From: Coprococcus_C hominis
GTDB taxonomy: Bacteria; Bacillota; Clostridia; Lachnospirales; Lachnospiraceae
Strand: one strand, 5' to 3'
Assembly: GCF_020687505.1 (NCBI RefSeq)
Contig: NZ_JAJEQT010000003.1
Length of the DNA: 64,000 nt
Shown in pieces: positions 54,071-63,632 of this stretch. The notes under the pieces are model-generated. The model saw nothing but the letters and a program-made list of their open reading frames with translations. It did not search any database and was not told the DNA's origin. The position numbers and the translations under genes were made by a program. How positions within the stretch are numbered: the first letter of the stretch is position 1; every line of letters starts with the position of its first letter.

Positions 54071-55195
54071 ATGAAAAAGTATGATTATTTAGTGGTAGGT
54101 GCCGGACTTTACGGTGCGGTGTTTGCACAGCAGGCAAAGGAAAAAGGGAAAAAGGTGCTTGTGATTGACAAGCGTCCGCATATTGCCGGAAATGTGTACA
54201 CAGAGGATGTAGAGGGTATCCATGTACACAAATATGGTGCGCATATCTTCCACACGAACAACAAAGAGGTATGGGATTATATTACGAAGTTTGCAGAGTT
54301 CAACCGGTTCACGAATTCACCGGTTGCAAATTACAAAGGCGAGCTTTACAGCCTGCCGTTTAACATGTACACATTTAATAAAATGTGGGGTGTGGTAACG
54401 CCAGAAGAGGCAGCGGAAAAGATCGAAGAGCAGAAAAAGGCAGCTGGTATCACGGAGCCTAAGAATCTGGAAGAGCAGGCAATCAGTCTGGTTGGAACAG
54501 ATATCTATGAGAAGCTGGTAAAAGGCTATACGGAAAAACAGTGGGGACGCCCATGTACAGAGCTTCCTGCGTTTATCATCAAGCGTCTGCCAGTCCGTCT
54601 GACATTTGACAACAATTATTTCAATGCGCTGTATCAGGGTATTCCGATGGGCGGCTACACGAAGATGGTGGAGAACCTTCTGGCTGGTATTGAAGTAAAG
54701 GTTTCTACCGATTATTTTGCAAACAAAGCAGAGTATGATGCGATGGCAGAGAAGGTTGTCTATACAGGTGCCATTGATGCTTATTTTGATTATAAGCTTG
54801 GCGCGCTTGAATATCGTTCCGTGCGGTTTGAGACAGAACTTTTAGACAGGCCAAACTTCCAGGGAAATGCGGCAGTGAACTACACAGATGCTGAGACACC
54901 TTGGACACGTATCATCGAACATAAATGGTTCGAGTTTGGCAAGGATGATGCAGGCAATGATCTGCCAAAGACCGTTGTTTCACGCGAATACTCTTCTGAG
55001 TGGAAGGTGGGCGATGAGCCATATTATCCGGTAAATGATGAGAAAAATGGCGCGCTGTATCAGCAGTACAAGGAGCTTGGCGAGCAGGAGGAGCATGTGA
55101 TCTTCGGCGGACGTCTTGGCGAGTACAAGTATTATGATATGGATGCAGTAATCGCATCTGCACTTGCAATGAGTGAGAAAGAGCTGGGCAAATAA
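54071..55195 (+). CDS. glf: UDP-galactopyranose mutase
   Basis: A 374-aa FAD enzyme converting UDP-galactopyranose to UDP-galactofuranose, the donor for galactofuranose in surface glycans. The dinucleotide fold YLVVGAGLYGAVFAQQA opens the protein. GNVYTEDVEGIHVHKYGAHIF and FNRFTNSPVANYKGELYSLP follow, GYTEKQWGRP marks the active site, and ARG-type contacts are in ITKLPVRLTFDNNYFN-like text (IIKRLPVRLTFDNNYF). The C-terminal FAD block is FGGRLGEYKYYDMD. GAGGAGGG precedes the ATG. Likely cotranscribed with ugd; a strong terminator follows. Confidence 0.95.
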   Translation: MKKYDYLVVGAGLYGAVFAQQAKEKGKKVLVIDKRPHIAGNVYTEDVEGIHVHKYGAHIFHTNNKEVWDYITKFAEFNRFTNSPVANYKGELYSLPFNMYTFNKMWGVVTPEEAAEKIEEQKKAAGITEPKNLEEQAISLVGTDIYEKLVKGYTEKQWGRPCTELPAFIIKRLPVRLTFDNNYFNALYQGIPMGGYTKMVENLLAGIEVKVSTDYFANKAEYDAMAEKVVYTGAIDAYFDYKLGALEYRSVRFETELLDRPNFQGNAAVNYTDAETPWTRIIEHKWFEFGKDDAGNDLPKTVVSREYSSEWKVGDEPYYPVNDEKNGALYQQYKELGEQEEHVIFGGRLGEYKYYDMDAVIASALAMSEKELGK

Positions 55196-55215
55196 CAGCA
55201 ATACGATAACAATCA

Positions 55216-55262
55216 AAAAGAGCAGTTGGAAACAGATATGTGTTCCAGCTGCTCTTTTGGTT
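55216..55262 (+). terminator. Intrinsic terminator after glf
   Basis: 16-bp stem AAAAGAGCAGTTGGAA (55216-55231) with TTCCAGCTGCTCTTTT (55243-55258), one G-U pair. The A- and T-rich ends could serve both strands between converging genes. Confidence 0.88.
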
Positions 55263-55295
55263 TCTGTGAATTTGTTTTGCGAAAACTCAAAAGTG

Positions 55296-56351
55296 TTATC
55301 GTAACAGTTCCAGAATTGTATTTACCATCAGGTCGTTCTGCATCGGATTCATGATTGAGAATCGTACAAAATGCGAATCCAAGCCGTGAAAATTCTCGCA
55401 GTTCCGAAGGACAATGCCCTTCAGATTGCAATGTGCCAGCAGGGATTTTGCAGTGACATCCTCTTTTAGAATCTGCATCAGCGCGAAGTTTGCACTCGGT
55501 TTGAACAACCGCAGATTCTTGTTTGTATTCATTGCTGCATAGATCAGGTTGCGCTCGGTAAAGATGCGGGAGTGCGATTCGTGGATGTAGGCGGTATCCT
55601 CCAGCATAGCAGTACAGGCAGCTGCGGTCAGACAGGAAATGCTGTTTGGTGTGGCGGTCATATTGATGATCGTCATGTTTGTTTCGTTGTTCATGATCGC
55701 ATAAGCAAGTCGCAGTCCTGGTACAGAGAAGAATTTGGATACGCTGCGCAAAATAATCAGGTTATCATAGGTATTTACCAGAGAGATCGCAGTGTCACGC
55801 TCATAGTTCTCTGTAAATTCAATGTACATTTCGTCGAGTAAAAGTGCGATGCCAAGCTCCTTGCATGCGGCTGCAAGTTTCTCGATATCTGCTTTTGATA
55901 TAAGCTGGGAGGTTGGATTGTTTGGATTTCCGAGGATCACAATATCGTATGTATCCGATAAGTGTGCAATAAAATCATCCATATCCAGATGGTAATCCTG
56001 ATTGATGTCCAGCTCATAGAAGTCTGTTTCGCAACCATACACGGATAATACATGTTCATAATCCGTGGCTGATGGGATCGGCAGTAAAGCCTTCTTTGGT
56101 GCAAGAAGTGCAACAAAGAGACGCAGCAGATCAGAGCTGCCGCTGCCAAGCACCAAATGCTCTGGCGCACAGCAGGCATAAGAAGCGATGGCGTTCCGTA
56201 AAGGGTCGTAGTATGTGTCAGGATAGCGACCGACCGCGCTGATATTTTCCATGATCGCGCGTGTCACGCTGTCCGGGACACCGAGTGGATTGCAATTTAT
56301 GTCATATCGCACAGTCTCATACTGTTCGATGCGAAGTGGTCCGTTGCTCAT
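55296..56351 (-). CDS. Histidinol-phosphate aminotransferase-like PLP enzyme
   Basis: A 351-aa fold-type I aminotransferase of the HisC/CobD branch. Visible are YDINCNPLGVPDSV, YPDTYYDPLRNAIA, LGSGSSDLLRLFVALL (PLP phosphate region), ILGNPNNPTSQLI, LLLDEMYIEF (Asp contacting the PLP nitrogen), and the Schiff-base Lys in RSVSKFFSVPGLRLAYAI near residue 217. It may be the histidine pathway enzyme, which would link with the lone hisA, or an aminotransferase/decarboxylase for another amino acid. It is short and lies alone. AGGAGGAAAC precedes the ATG on the minus strand. Confidence 0.83.
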   Translation of the reverse strand: MSNGPLRIEQYETVRYDINCNPLGVPDSVTRAIMENISAVGRYPDTYYDPLRNAIASYACCAPEHLVLGSGSSDLLRLFVALLAPKKALLPIPSATDYEHVLSVYGCETDFYELDINQDYHLDMDDFIAHLSDTYDIVILGNPNNPTSQLISKADIEKLAAACKELGIALLLDEMYIEFTENYERDTAISLVNTYDNLIILRSVSKFFSVPGLRLAYAIMNNETNMTIINMTATPNSISCLTAAACTAMLEDTAYIHESHSRIFTERNLIYAAMNTNKNLRLFKPSANFALMQILKEDVTAKSLLAHCNLKGIVLRNCENFHGLDSHFVRFSIMNPMQNDLMVNTILELLR

Positions 56352-56396
56352 AGTTTCCTCCTAATAATTAGAAAACAAACCATTTATATCCCTGTC

Positions 56397-56425
56397 TTGA
56401 AAAAAGAAAGGGGGTTTGTTATAAT
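56397..56425 (+). promoter_or_regulatory. Promoter of the DUF5717 operon
   Basis: TTGAAA (56397-56402), 17-base spacer, perfect TATAAT (56420-56425). A leader of about 115 bases precedes the first gene. Confidence 0.8.
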
Positions 56426-56545
56426 GTGATATGTGTTAAAAGGGGATAGTGGGTGAACTATACCCTCATATCGATAATTATACCTATTAAATAGACGAAT
56501 GACAAGTAGGTTTTCATTACGAAGCCGAGAAATAAAGGAGATACC

Positions 56546-59500
56546 ATGAAGGCGATAGTAGAACATTACGCAAAGGGCGAATTTCAGGTAGACCGGCCTG
56601 AGGTAGCGATATCAGAAAAGTTTTTAAAACTGAATATAGAATCGGGAACTTTGTACGAAGGTGTCTTCACGGTGAACAGCACGAATGACCACGTCATCAA
56701 AGCGATGGTGTATGATAGCCGCTATATGCTGCGGTTCAACCAGCATACATTTATTGCGAAGAATTTTGATGTCGGATTCACATTCGATGCAACCTGTTTG
56801 GAAGCAGGTAAAAATTACAAAGGACATATCAGTGTCATTACGGACGGCGGAGAATTTAAGATTCTGTATGATATTGACATCACGACACCATATGTAAAAT
56901 ACGGAGATCAGAAGATCGATGATCTTTTCAAATTTGCGACACTCGCTGAGAGCAACTGGGCAGAGGCGGCGCGTGTATTTGTGCGCGATGATTTTAAGCG
57001 TACATTTATCAACCGCGATCCGGTGATCAAGCAGATCTACAACAGTCTGATGGAAAGCCAGTCGGTCAATCAGGCTTTGGAGGAATTCCTCGTCTATGTA
57101 CACAAGAAACGTGCGCTGACATTGTCAGTATCCAAGGCGAAGATCAATCTGGAGTTCCCGGAGGAGCTTTCCAAGATTTCGATTAACATCAGCAAAAACA
57201 CATGGGGCTACAGCAGTTCAACGGTACGCTCCACCGAGGATTTCATTATTCCAGCGAGAAAGGTGATTACAAGTGCCGATTTTTATGGCAATCTGTATGC
57301 TTTGGATGTACTGATTTCACCGGAGAATATTCCGGACGGCGTGACATCCGGCAGAATCATTATCGAGAATGTCTACCAGACAATCGAGATTGAGATTAAC
57401 CTGTCCAAGCCGACAGAAAAAGAGATAAAAGTGTCCAAACCGGGCAGCAAAACACATCTGATTAAGTCGAATCAGGTGCGCTTGATTACGACATATATGG
57501 ATTACCGCATGGGCAGAATCCAGCTTCGGGAATACATTAGCACGACCTTATTTGCATTTAACAATCTGGCACGCTATGTACCAGAGGAAGATCTGTACCG
57601 TCTGGGAACAATGCATATGAACATTATGCAGGGAGAGACAGAGAAGGTAGAACAAGAATTCCTGCGTATCGAGGCGGATGTCGATAACTCTGGAATGAAC
57701 AACAAGCAGAGTTGTTATTATGCATATCTGAAGGCGATGGTTGGCAAGGACCGCCGTGCGACCGAACAGGCAAAGGAACTGATTCGCAGAAGCTACCACA
57801 CAGAGGATGACAAGATCTTCTATTTCTGGTTGCTGCTGTTTGTGGATGATACCTATAATAACGATCAGACCGCTTTGTACCGGGAAGTTAAAAACCTGTA
57901 TGAGCAGGGATACAACAGCCCGCTTATGTACATGGAGCTTTGCGAAGTCTTAAACAACAACCCGTTGCTGCTGAAGCATATTACAGATCTTGAGGTTACA
58001 ACGATCCGATGGGGATTGCGCCACCAGTATCTGTCGGACGAAGTGATCGAGGCGTTTATCCAGCTTGCGGCATCATTCCGTCAGTTTGATGCGAAGATTT
58101 TCGAGATCATGGATAGCATTTACTCCAAGAAAAAGAGTGACGAGGTGCTGTCAAGTATCTGCTCGATGCTGATCAGCGCAGGAAAACTGGATAACAAGTA
58201 CCATCGGTTCTACCGGGATGCAGTGGAACGCAACCTGAAATTTATCGGGCTGAATGAGTGCTTTGTCAAGAGTATGAATTTCTCCAGATATGATCTGATA
58301 CCGCAGTCGGTATTGATGTATCTGAATTATAAGAATACACTTTCCGAAAAAGAGCTTGCGTACTTGTATGCGAACGTAATTTACAACAAGTCCCAGCACA
58401 TGAAGGTGTACCATGAATATGCGACAACGATGCAGGATTTCATGGAGAATATGATTATCAGCGGCAAGGTCAGCGATGATCTGACTGTGCTTTATGATGA
58501 GTTCTTGGAGCCAGAGACGGTCAGTCCGCTTTATGCGAGCAAGCTGATCAACATTATTTTCCGTCGGAAGCTTGTTTGCTTTAACAAGGGCGTGCGTGCC
58601 GTGATCGTGACGCATCAGGAGTTAGAGGAAGTACAGCGCGTACCGATCGTAAACGGCGAAGCATATGTGGAGATTCTGTCGAACACGGCTTCCATTATCT
58701 TCGAGGATAGCGCGGGAAACCGGTATGCGGGATCTATTCCGTATCGACTGGAACGTATTGTAGATGAAAATGCATATATGGATATCTGCTGTAAATACAG
58801 TCCGCGGGATTACCGGGTGCTGCTGCATAACTATGAGCAGCTTGGTGATTTCACATTCAAGAAGGCAATCGAGGTCAATGCCGCACGAGATATTGTTAAC
58901 TGTGATGAGATCTCCTATGATTACAAGCAGCAGGCATATCTGAATATTATTGAATATTACCATGAGAATCTGGATAACGAGGTGCTTACAAAGTATCTCG
59001 AAAAATTGGATATCGAATACTTAAATCACGCAAATGCACGTGTGATGATCGCTTACATGGTCGATATGAACATGTTCGACAAGGCATTTCAGGCGGTGAA
59101 GCTGTATGGCTTCGATGAGATCGACAGTGAAGAGCTGTATCGTCTGGCGGATTATGGTGTGGAGGACAGCAATGGCTTCTTAAATGAGGATCTGCTTTCC
59201 ATCTGTATCCATCTGTACAAATCCGGTAAGGTCAATGAGCGGATTTTGGTATATATCATCAACCATTATAAGGGTGACTTGGAAGAATTGGCAGGTATTT
59301 TTAAGACGGTGCGTAACCGTGTCAGAGATATTTCCCTGCTGGCAGAAAATACATTGGCACAGATGATGTTCGCGATGGGAAATGTCGAGTACATCTACGA
59401 TATCTTTACCGCGTATTATGCAGGCAGAAACCGTGGACTGGTCGTAAAGGCGTTCCTGCGGTTTGCATGCTATAACTATCTAATCAAAGATGCACAGATT

Positions 59501-60112
59501 CCAAGTGGTGTCTTTGACTGTCTGTATCAGGAGATTCAGAAGGGCAATATCGAGGATGAGATTTCCCGTATGTCCATGCTGCATCACTTCTCGAAGCTGG
59601 ATCGTTATACGGGCGAGCAGAAGACGTGGATCAAGGATGCGGTTGGCAAGTTTATGGATGCAGGCAAGCTGCTTCCGTTCTACAAGAGCTTCCAGTCCTT
59701 TATCAAGCTGCCACAGGATGTCATGCTCAAGACCTATCTGATCTACAAGAGCGAGCCGGGCAAACAGGTAACAGTGAAGTACGCATTTGATACTGGTTCC
59801 AGACAGAATCTGATCTACAAGACAGAGCTTCTGGATGAGATGATTCCGGGCATGTATGTGAAGGAATATGTCGTGTTCCACGGCGAGCGCCTTGTCTATG
59901 AAATCTCGGATGATAAGCAGGGTACTTCTTATGTGGTAGAGAGTGAATCGCTGAAGTCCAAAGCGTTTAACCGCAAAGACCGGAACCGCTTTGAGATTAT
60001 CAACAGCATGCTTGTCAATCAGGAAATGCGGGAAGATAATGAGCTGTTAGAGACATTGGATGTTTACCTGAATACGGTACATCTGTTTGAAGAGAATTTG
60101 AGTATATTGTAA
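56546..60112 (+). CDS. DUF5717 family protein
   Basis: 1188 aa, the first gene of a four-gene unit. No signal peptide or membrane helix is evident, so it is probably cytoplasmic. Residues about 1-110 look like a beta-sandwich with FKLNIESGTLYEGVFTVNST-type text, and a second such domain lies at about 190-295 (LNVLISPENIPDG-like). From about 300 to 1020 the chain is alpha-helical with repeat-like pairs of helices. The last 150 residues are again beta-rich (VTVKYAFDTGSRQNLIYKTEL, MYVKEYVVFHGERLVYEIS). It matches my memory of DUF5717, a Lachnospiraceae family without known function. GGAGATACC precedes the ATG. The layout suggests a large scaffold working with the Hsp70/actin-like protein encoded next. 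Confidence 0.82.
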   Translation: MKAIVEHYAKGEFQVDRPEVAISEKFLKLNIESGTLYEGVFTVNSTNDHVIKAMVYDSRYMLRFNQHTFIAKNFDVGFTFDATCLEAGKNYKGHISVITDGGEFKILYDIDITTPYVKYGDQKIDDLFKFATLAESNWAEAARVFVRDDFKRTFINRDPVIKQIYNSLMESQSVNQALEEFLVYVHKKRALTLSVSKAKINLEFPEELSKISINISKNTWGYSSSTVRSTEDFIIPARKVITSADFYGNLYALDVLISPENIPDGVTSGRIIIENVYQTIEIEINLSKPTEKEIKVSKPGSKTHLIKSNQVRLITTYMDYRMGRIQLREYISTTLFAFNNLARYVPEEDLYRLGTMHMNIMQGETEKVEQEFLRIEADVDNSGMNNKQSCYYAYLKAMVGKDRRATEQAKELIRRSYHTEDDKIFYFWLLLFVDDTYNNDQTALYREVKNLYEQGYNSPLMYMELCEVLNNNPLLLKHITDLEVTTIRWGLRHQYLSDEVIEAFIQLAASFRQFDAKIFEIMDSIYSKKKSDEVLSSICSMLISAGKLDNKYHRFYRDAVERNLKFIGLNECFVKSMNFSRYDLIPQSVLMYLNYKNTLSEKELAYLYANVIYNKSQHMKVYHEYATTMQDFMENMIISGKVSDDLTVLYDEFLEPETVSPLYASKLINIIFRRKLVCFNKGVRAVIVTHQELEEVQRVPIVNGEAYVEILSNTASIIFEDSAGNRYAGSIPYRLERIVDENAYMDICCKYSPRDYRVLLHNYEQLGDFTFKKAIEVNAARDIVNCDEISYDYKQQAYLNIIEYYHENLDNEVLTKYLEKLDIEYLNHANARVMIAYMVDMNMFDKAFQAVKLYGFDEIDSEELYRLADYGVEDSNGFLNEDLLSICIHLYKSGKVNERILVYIINHYKGDLEELAGIFKTVRNRVRDISLLAENTLAQMMFAMGNVEYIYDIFTAYYAGRNRGLVVKAFLRFACYNYLIKDAQIPSGVFDCLYQEIQKGNIEDEISRMSMLHHFSKLDRYTGEQKTWIKDAVGKFMDAGKLLPFYKSFQSFIKLPQDVMLKTYLIYKSEPGKQVTVKYAFDTGSRQNLIYKTELLDEMIPGMYVKEYVVFHGERLVYEISDDKQGTSYVVESESLKSKAFNRKDRNRFEIINSMLVNQEMREDNELLETLDVYLNTVHLFEENLSIL

Positions 60113-60176
60113 TATCGCGGGGAAACCTGTGGATTGCAATGCATAGAAATAGATATAAGTACGAAAGGAAAAAGAC

Positions 60177-61430
60177 ATGTCAGAGGCGTATTATATAGGC
60201 ATGGATCTGTGTTCGGATTCCACGCAGATTAGTTTTTATAACGACATCTCGCGCGAGCCGGAGACAGTCAACCAATTAAATAACAAAGAAACATATATGA
60301 TGCCAAACATCCTTTTCTTCGGCTTAGAGACCGGAGAGTGGTATGTTGGATCCGAAGCTTCCGAGGCACGTTTCAAGGAGCAGGGTATCGTGTTGGATGA
60401 GCTGTTTCAGAATGCGCGCAGTGAGGAGACTGTTGAGGTGCATAATACGCGTTACAGTTATCGCAAGCTGTTTTTAATGATGCTTAAAATGCATGTCGAT
60501 TCTTTCCTGTATCGTTATGAGGGCGCGACGGTAAAGAAGCTTGTCATTACGATTCCAGAATATAACAAGGATCTGTTCCGTGTACTTTCAACGTTTTACA
60601 AGGAGCTTGGTGTCGAGAAGGAGCAGGTGGAGATCACGAGCCATCTTGACAGTGGTCTGTATTACATTTTTAATCAGGATGAAAGCCTGCGCACAAACAG
60701 TGTGGGATTGTTTGATTACAATACGGATGGCCTGCATTATTACAGAATTGATATCTCGCATGGACACGAACTGAACACGATCAGTGTCACACATGAGGAC
60801 TATTCTGAGAATTTCAATCTGGCAGCCTTCGGCGGTGACAATATCCTGATGGATATTACATTTGCAAAGATTGTGGCAAATGAGACAAAGAAAACATACA
60901 TTTCGGCCATTTATTTGACCGGACTCGGATTCTCCGAGAAATGGCTGAACAAATCACGCGAGCTTCTGACGCAGGGCAGACGTGTATTTGCCGGACAGAA
61001 TATCTATACCAAGGGTGCCTGCTACAAGGCAGTCGGCGGTGAATATGGCGAATTTTATAAGAAGTATTTTGTAGAGACAAAGGAGAATGTGATCTTTGAT
61101 GTCGGAATCTCTTCGGAGGACGAGGAGGATCGGTTTATTCCGATCGCCTTGGGCGGCAGACAGTGGTACAACATCCACGGAAAGATCAGTATTATATTGG
61201 ATGATACAGAGTCCCTGACTTTGGTATACCGGAACCGGAAGACCGGAGAAGAAGAGCGGGAAGTCGTGAAGCTGCACGGAATCCCGAAACGTCCGAACAA
61301 GACGTCTAAGTTCTCCGTGGAGGTGGAATTTGAGAATCCACATCATGGCGCATTTATCATTAAGGATGTTGGATTTGGAAAATTATTCCCGACCACGAAC
61401 AAGATTTATCGTAAGGAGTTTGATGTTTAA
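60177..61430 (+). CDS. DUF5716 family protein with Hsp70/actin-like fold
   Basis: 417 aa. The start (YYIGMDLCSDSTQISFYND, residues 5-23) has the look of the phosphate-1 loop of actin/Hsp70 ATPases. VKKLVITIPEYNKDLFRVLSTF (about 118-139) matches the segment before subdomain IIA, VGLFDYNTDGLHYYRID resembles phosphate-2, and ISAIYLTGLGFSEKWLNKS resembles the adenosine motif. Key Gly residues differ from canonical DnaK (DLCSDS instead of DLGTTN), so ATP binding is uncertain. The C-terminal 110 residues form a beta domain where Hsp70 has its substrate-binding part. AAAGGAAAAAG precedes the ATG. Its stop overlaps the next start by one base. Function unknown. Confidence 0.8.
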   Translation: MSEAYYIGMDLCSDSTQISFYNDISREPETVNQLNNKETYMMPNILFFGLETGEWYVGSEASEARFKEQGIVLDELFQNARSEETVEVHNTRYSYRKLFLMMLKMHVDSFLYRYEGATVKKLVITIPEYNKDLFRVLSTFYKELGVEKEQVEITSHLDSGLYYIFNQDESLRTNSVGLFDYNTDGLHYYRIDISHGHELNTISVTHEDYSENFNLAAFGGDNILMDITFAKIVANETKKTYISAIYLTGLGFSEKWLNKSRELLTQGRRVFAGQNIYTKGACYKAVGGEYGEFYKKYFVETKENVIFDVGISSEDEEDRFIPIALGGRQWYNIHGKISIILDDTESLTLVYRNRKTGEEEREVVKLHGIPKRPNKTSKFSVEVEFENPHHGAFIIKDVGFGKLFPTTNKIYRKEFDV

Positions 61431-62263
61431 TGTCAAAAATTATCTTATGTACAAGAAAAGAAGCATCGCATCCGTTCATCTTTCTGAATACGAAGGTGGA
61501 GATCAACACCTACGAGGAGCTGTGCTTTTATATCTACAATAATACCGTGCTGATCTCGAAGTCTTCTCTGTCTGAGAAGCTGTTTGACTGGATTCGGGAT
61601 GAGCTGGATATGCCGGAGCTTGCAGCGAAGCTGGTAGCACTTTCGAACAAGGCGACATTTGCACAGGATCTGCTGGTTGAAATTTTAAATGCCGGGGATT
61701 ACTATACACCGGACGAGATTGCAACTTATGTGGAAGCATGGCAGAAATATCGTCGGCTGACATCAAGTCAGCGTAAGAAATTAAAGGCAGACAGCTATCT
61801 TGGCTACCGCAGATACATCAAGGCGGCATCGATTTACGATGAGATTCTGGACAACCAGCAGGATATCACAGACAAGGTATTTCTTGGAAATGTCTATCAC
61901 AACCGAGGTGTGGCAGCAGCCAACAACATGGATGTGGAAGATGCAAAAAGCTATTTCATGAAAGCGTATGAATTAAATGGCAACGAGGAGAGTCTGCGCA
62001 GTTACCTGATCGTATTTTCGGCAGGGAACGATGCGACGACACTGAAGCAGGAAATGCGGAAGTTTGACCTCGATGAAGATAATTTTGAGAATTTGATGAT
62101 TGAGATCGGAGATTCGAATGAGGATGTCCGGGAGATGACAATCTTCTCTATGTTACAACGTGCGGTATACAACCGTATGAATAAGGACATGATCGATTAC
62201 GACAAGCGAATGGATATTATACTTGGACAATTGAAGGATGAATTCAGAGAGCAGGCGATTTGA
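61430..62263 (+). CDS. Helical TPR-like protein of the DUF5717 operon
   Basis: 277 aa, soluble. The first 60 residues are beta/alpha (SKIILCTRKEASHPFIFLN, INTYEELCFYIYNNT). The rest is helical with one or two TPR-like pairs at about 125-200 (GYRRYIKAASIYDEILDNQ, FLGNVYHNRGVAAANN, DAKSYFMKAYELNGNEES). Start ATG overlaps the stop of DUF5716 (TAATG), which implies coupled translation. I know no name for it, but tight coupling says it works with its two upstream neighbours. It probably acts as a protein-protein adaptor. Confidence 0.75.
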   Translation: MSKIILCTRKEASHPFIFLNTKVEINTYEELCFYIYNNTVLISKSSLSEKLFDWIRDELDMPELAAKLVALSNKATFAQDLLVEILNAGDYYTPDEIATYVEAWQKYRRLTSSQRKKLKADSYLGYRRYIKAASIYDEILDNQQDITDKVFLGNVYHNRGVAAANNMDVEDAKSYFMKAYELNGNEESLRSYLIVFSAGNDATTLKQEMRKFDLDEDNFENLMIEIGDSNEDVREMTIFSMLQRAVYNRMNKDMIDYDKRMDIILGQLKDEFREQAI

Positions 62264-63549
62264 TGGGAATGTTTCAGAAGATCAAGGCATACTTGAATGA
62301 AGATGATGCCGAATATGACGCCTTGATTGAAGAACAGGAACGCATGCGGGAAGAACGCAGAAAGCGCAGGAATCAGTCGAGGGCAGAACGAAATAAGGAA
62401 AAGGCGAAGCGGGCCGCGGAAAAAGCGGTGCTGAAAGAACGTGTTGATCCGGAGATCCGGCGGGAAGTCAAAGAGACGGTATCGTCGAATCGAGAGCGAA
62501 AGACCGTTGGCGATTTCTGTGAACAGTTAGTCGATACGAAATATCACATGGAGGATATGAAGCAGGAGTACAAACTCGTGACGGATTATCTCGTTGATAT
62601 TCAGCGAATCGAGGAACTGCCAGTGAATCTTGCAGAAGATATCATAGATACGGCGAAGGAGATTGAACGTCTTGACGGCAACCGTAGTAAATATCAGCAG
62701 TCAGAGAATCTGCTTACAACAGAGCAGTATCGTACGATGCAGCGGCTGGAGGATGACATTCCGGATACGATCAAAAACTTAAATGATATGGAGATGCGGG
62801 ATTCTATGCTGAAAAACGACATGGGATATCTCGAGGGAGAAAAAGAAGATCTGAAATATGCACGTGTGGAGGATACTGACAATGCATACCGGATTCGAAG
62901 CGTTTTGATCGTGGTGCTGGTGTTATTCCTTTTGATTAGCATTACCTTGTTTGCGGTGGCGCTGCTTGCGAAGAAGGATGTGACATTGCCAGCGGCAATC
63001 GAAGGAACGATTGCGGTGATCTGCTTTGCCGTGTGTTATATCCAGTATGCAAATATCAACCGGCGCGTACAGGAAAACGACGCAAAGCTTCAAAGGGCAA
63101 TCTCGTTACTGAATAAAGTCAAAGCAAAATATGTCAATAATACAAATACATTAGATTATATCTATGAAAAATACGACGTCAATTCCGGGAAGGAACTGAT
63201 GTACCGCTGGGATCTGTACAACCAGATGCAGCGCGATGCAAAGAAATATTCACAGGCAAGCGAGAGCTATTATCTTGCGTGTGACAGGCTGGTAAAACAG
63301 CTTTCTGATGTTGGCGTGACCGATCCAATGGTCTGGAAGAATCAGACAAATGCACTGATCGACCGGCGGGAGATGGTTGAGATTAAGCATGGCTTGAATG
63401 TACGGCGGCAGAAGATCCGCGAGAAGATGGCAAGCTGTGAGAAGATCCGGCAGAATGCCACGGCGGCGTTAAAAGCAAGTATTGCAGCGAATCCGGGCAT
63501 TGAAAGCTATATCCGGGAGTTGCTTGCGACCTACAATCTGGAATTGTAA
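62263..63549 (+). CDS. Coiled-coil membrane protein of the DUF5717 operon
   Basis: About 428 aa. The start overlaps the previous stop (TGATG at 62261-62265); a second ATG six bases later is possible. Residues 20-70 are very basic (REERRKRRNQSRAERNKEKA). Two coiled-coil regions (about 75-200 and 268-420) flank a pair of membrane helices at about 208-233 and 240-262 (LIVVLVLFLLISITLFAVAL, IEGTIAVICFAVCYIQYAN). The hairpin in the membrane would place both coils in the cytoplasm. It probably anchors the complex of the three upstream proteins at the membrane. No known family recognised. Confidence 0.75.
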   Translation: MGMFQKIKAYLNEDDAEYDALIEEQERMREERRKRRNQSRAERNKEKAKRAAEKAVLKERVDPEIRREVKETVSSNRERKTVGDFCEQLVDTKYHMEDMKQEYKLVTDYLVDIQRIEELPVNLAEDIIDTAKEIERLDGNRSKYQQSENLLTTEQYRTMQRLEDDIPDTIKNLNDMEMRDSMLKNDMGYLEGEKEDLKYARVEDTDNAYRIRSVLIVVLVLFLLISITLFAVALLAKKDVTLPAAIEGTIAVICFAVCYIQYANINRRVQENDAKLQRAISLLNKVKAKYVNNTNTLDYIYEKYDVNSGKELMYRWDLYNQMQRDAKKYSQASESYYLACDRLVKQLSDVGVTDPMVWKNQTNALIDRREMVEIKHGLNVRRQKIREKMASCEKIRQNATAALKASIAANPGIESYIRELLATYNLEL

Positions 63550-63632
63550 TTCCGGATTGCAGATACAAAACAAGAGAAGTTTGATTGTGTATTTTTATAC
63601 ACGACATCATTCATATATGGAGGAAGAAAGAC

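Noticed and set aside
63550..63632. T-box before valS
   Set aside because: Only 83 bases are available, with one small hairpin.
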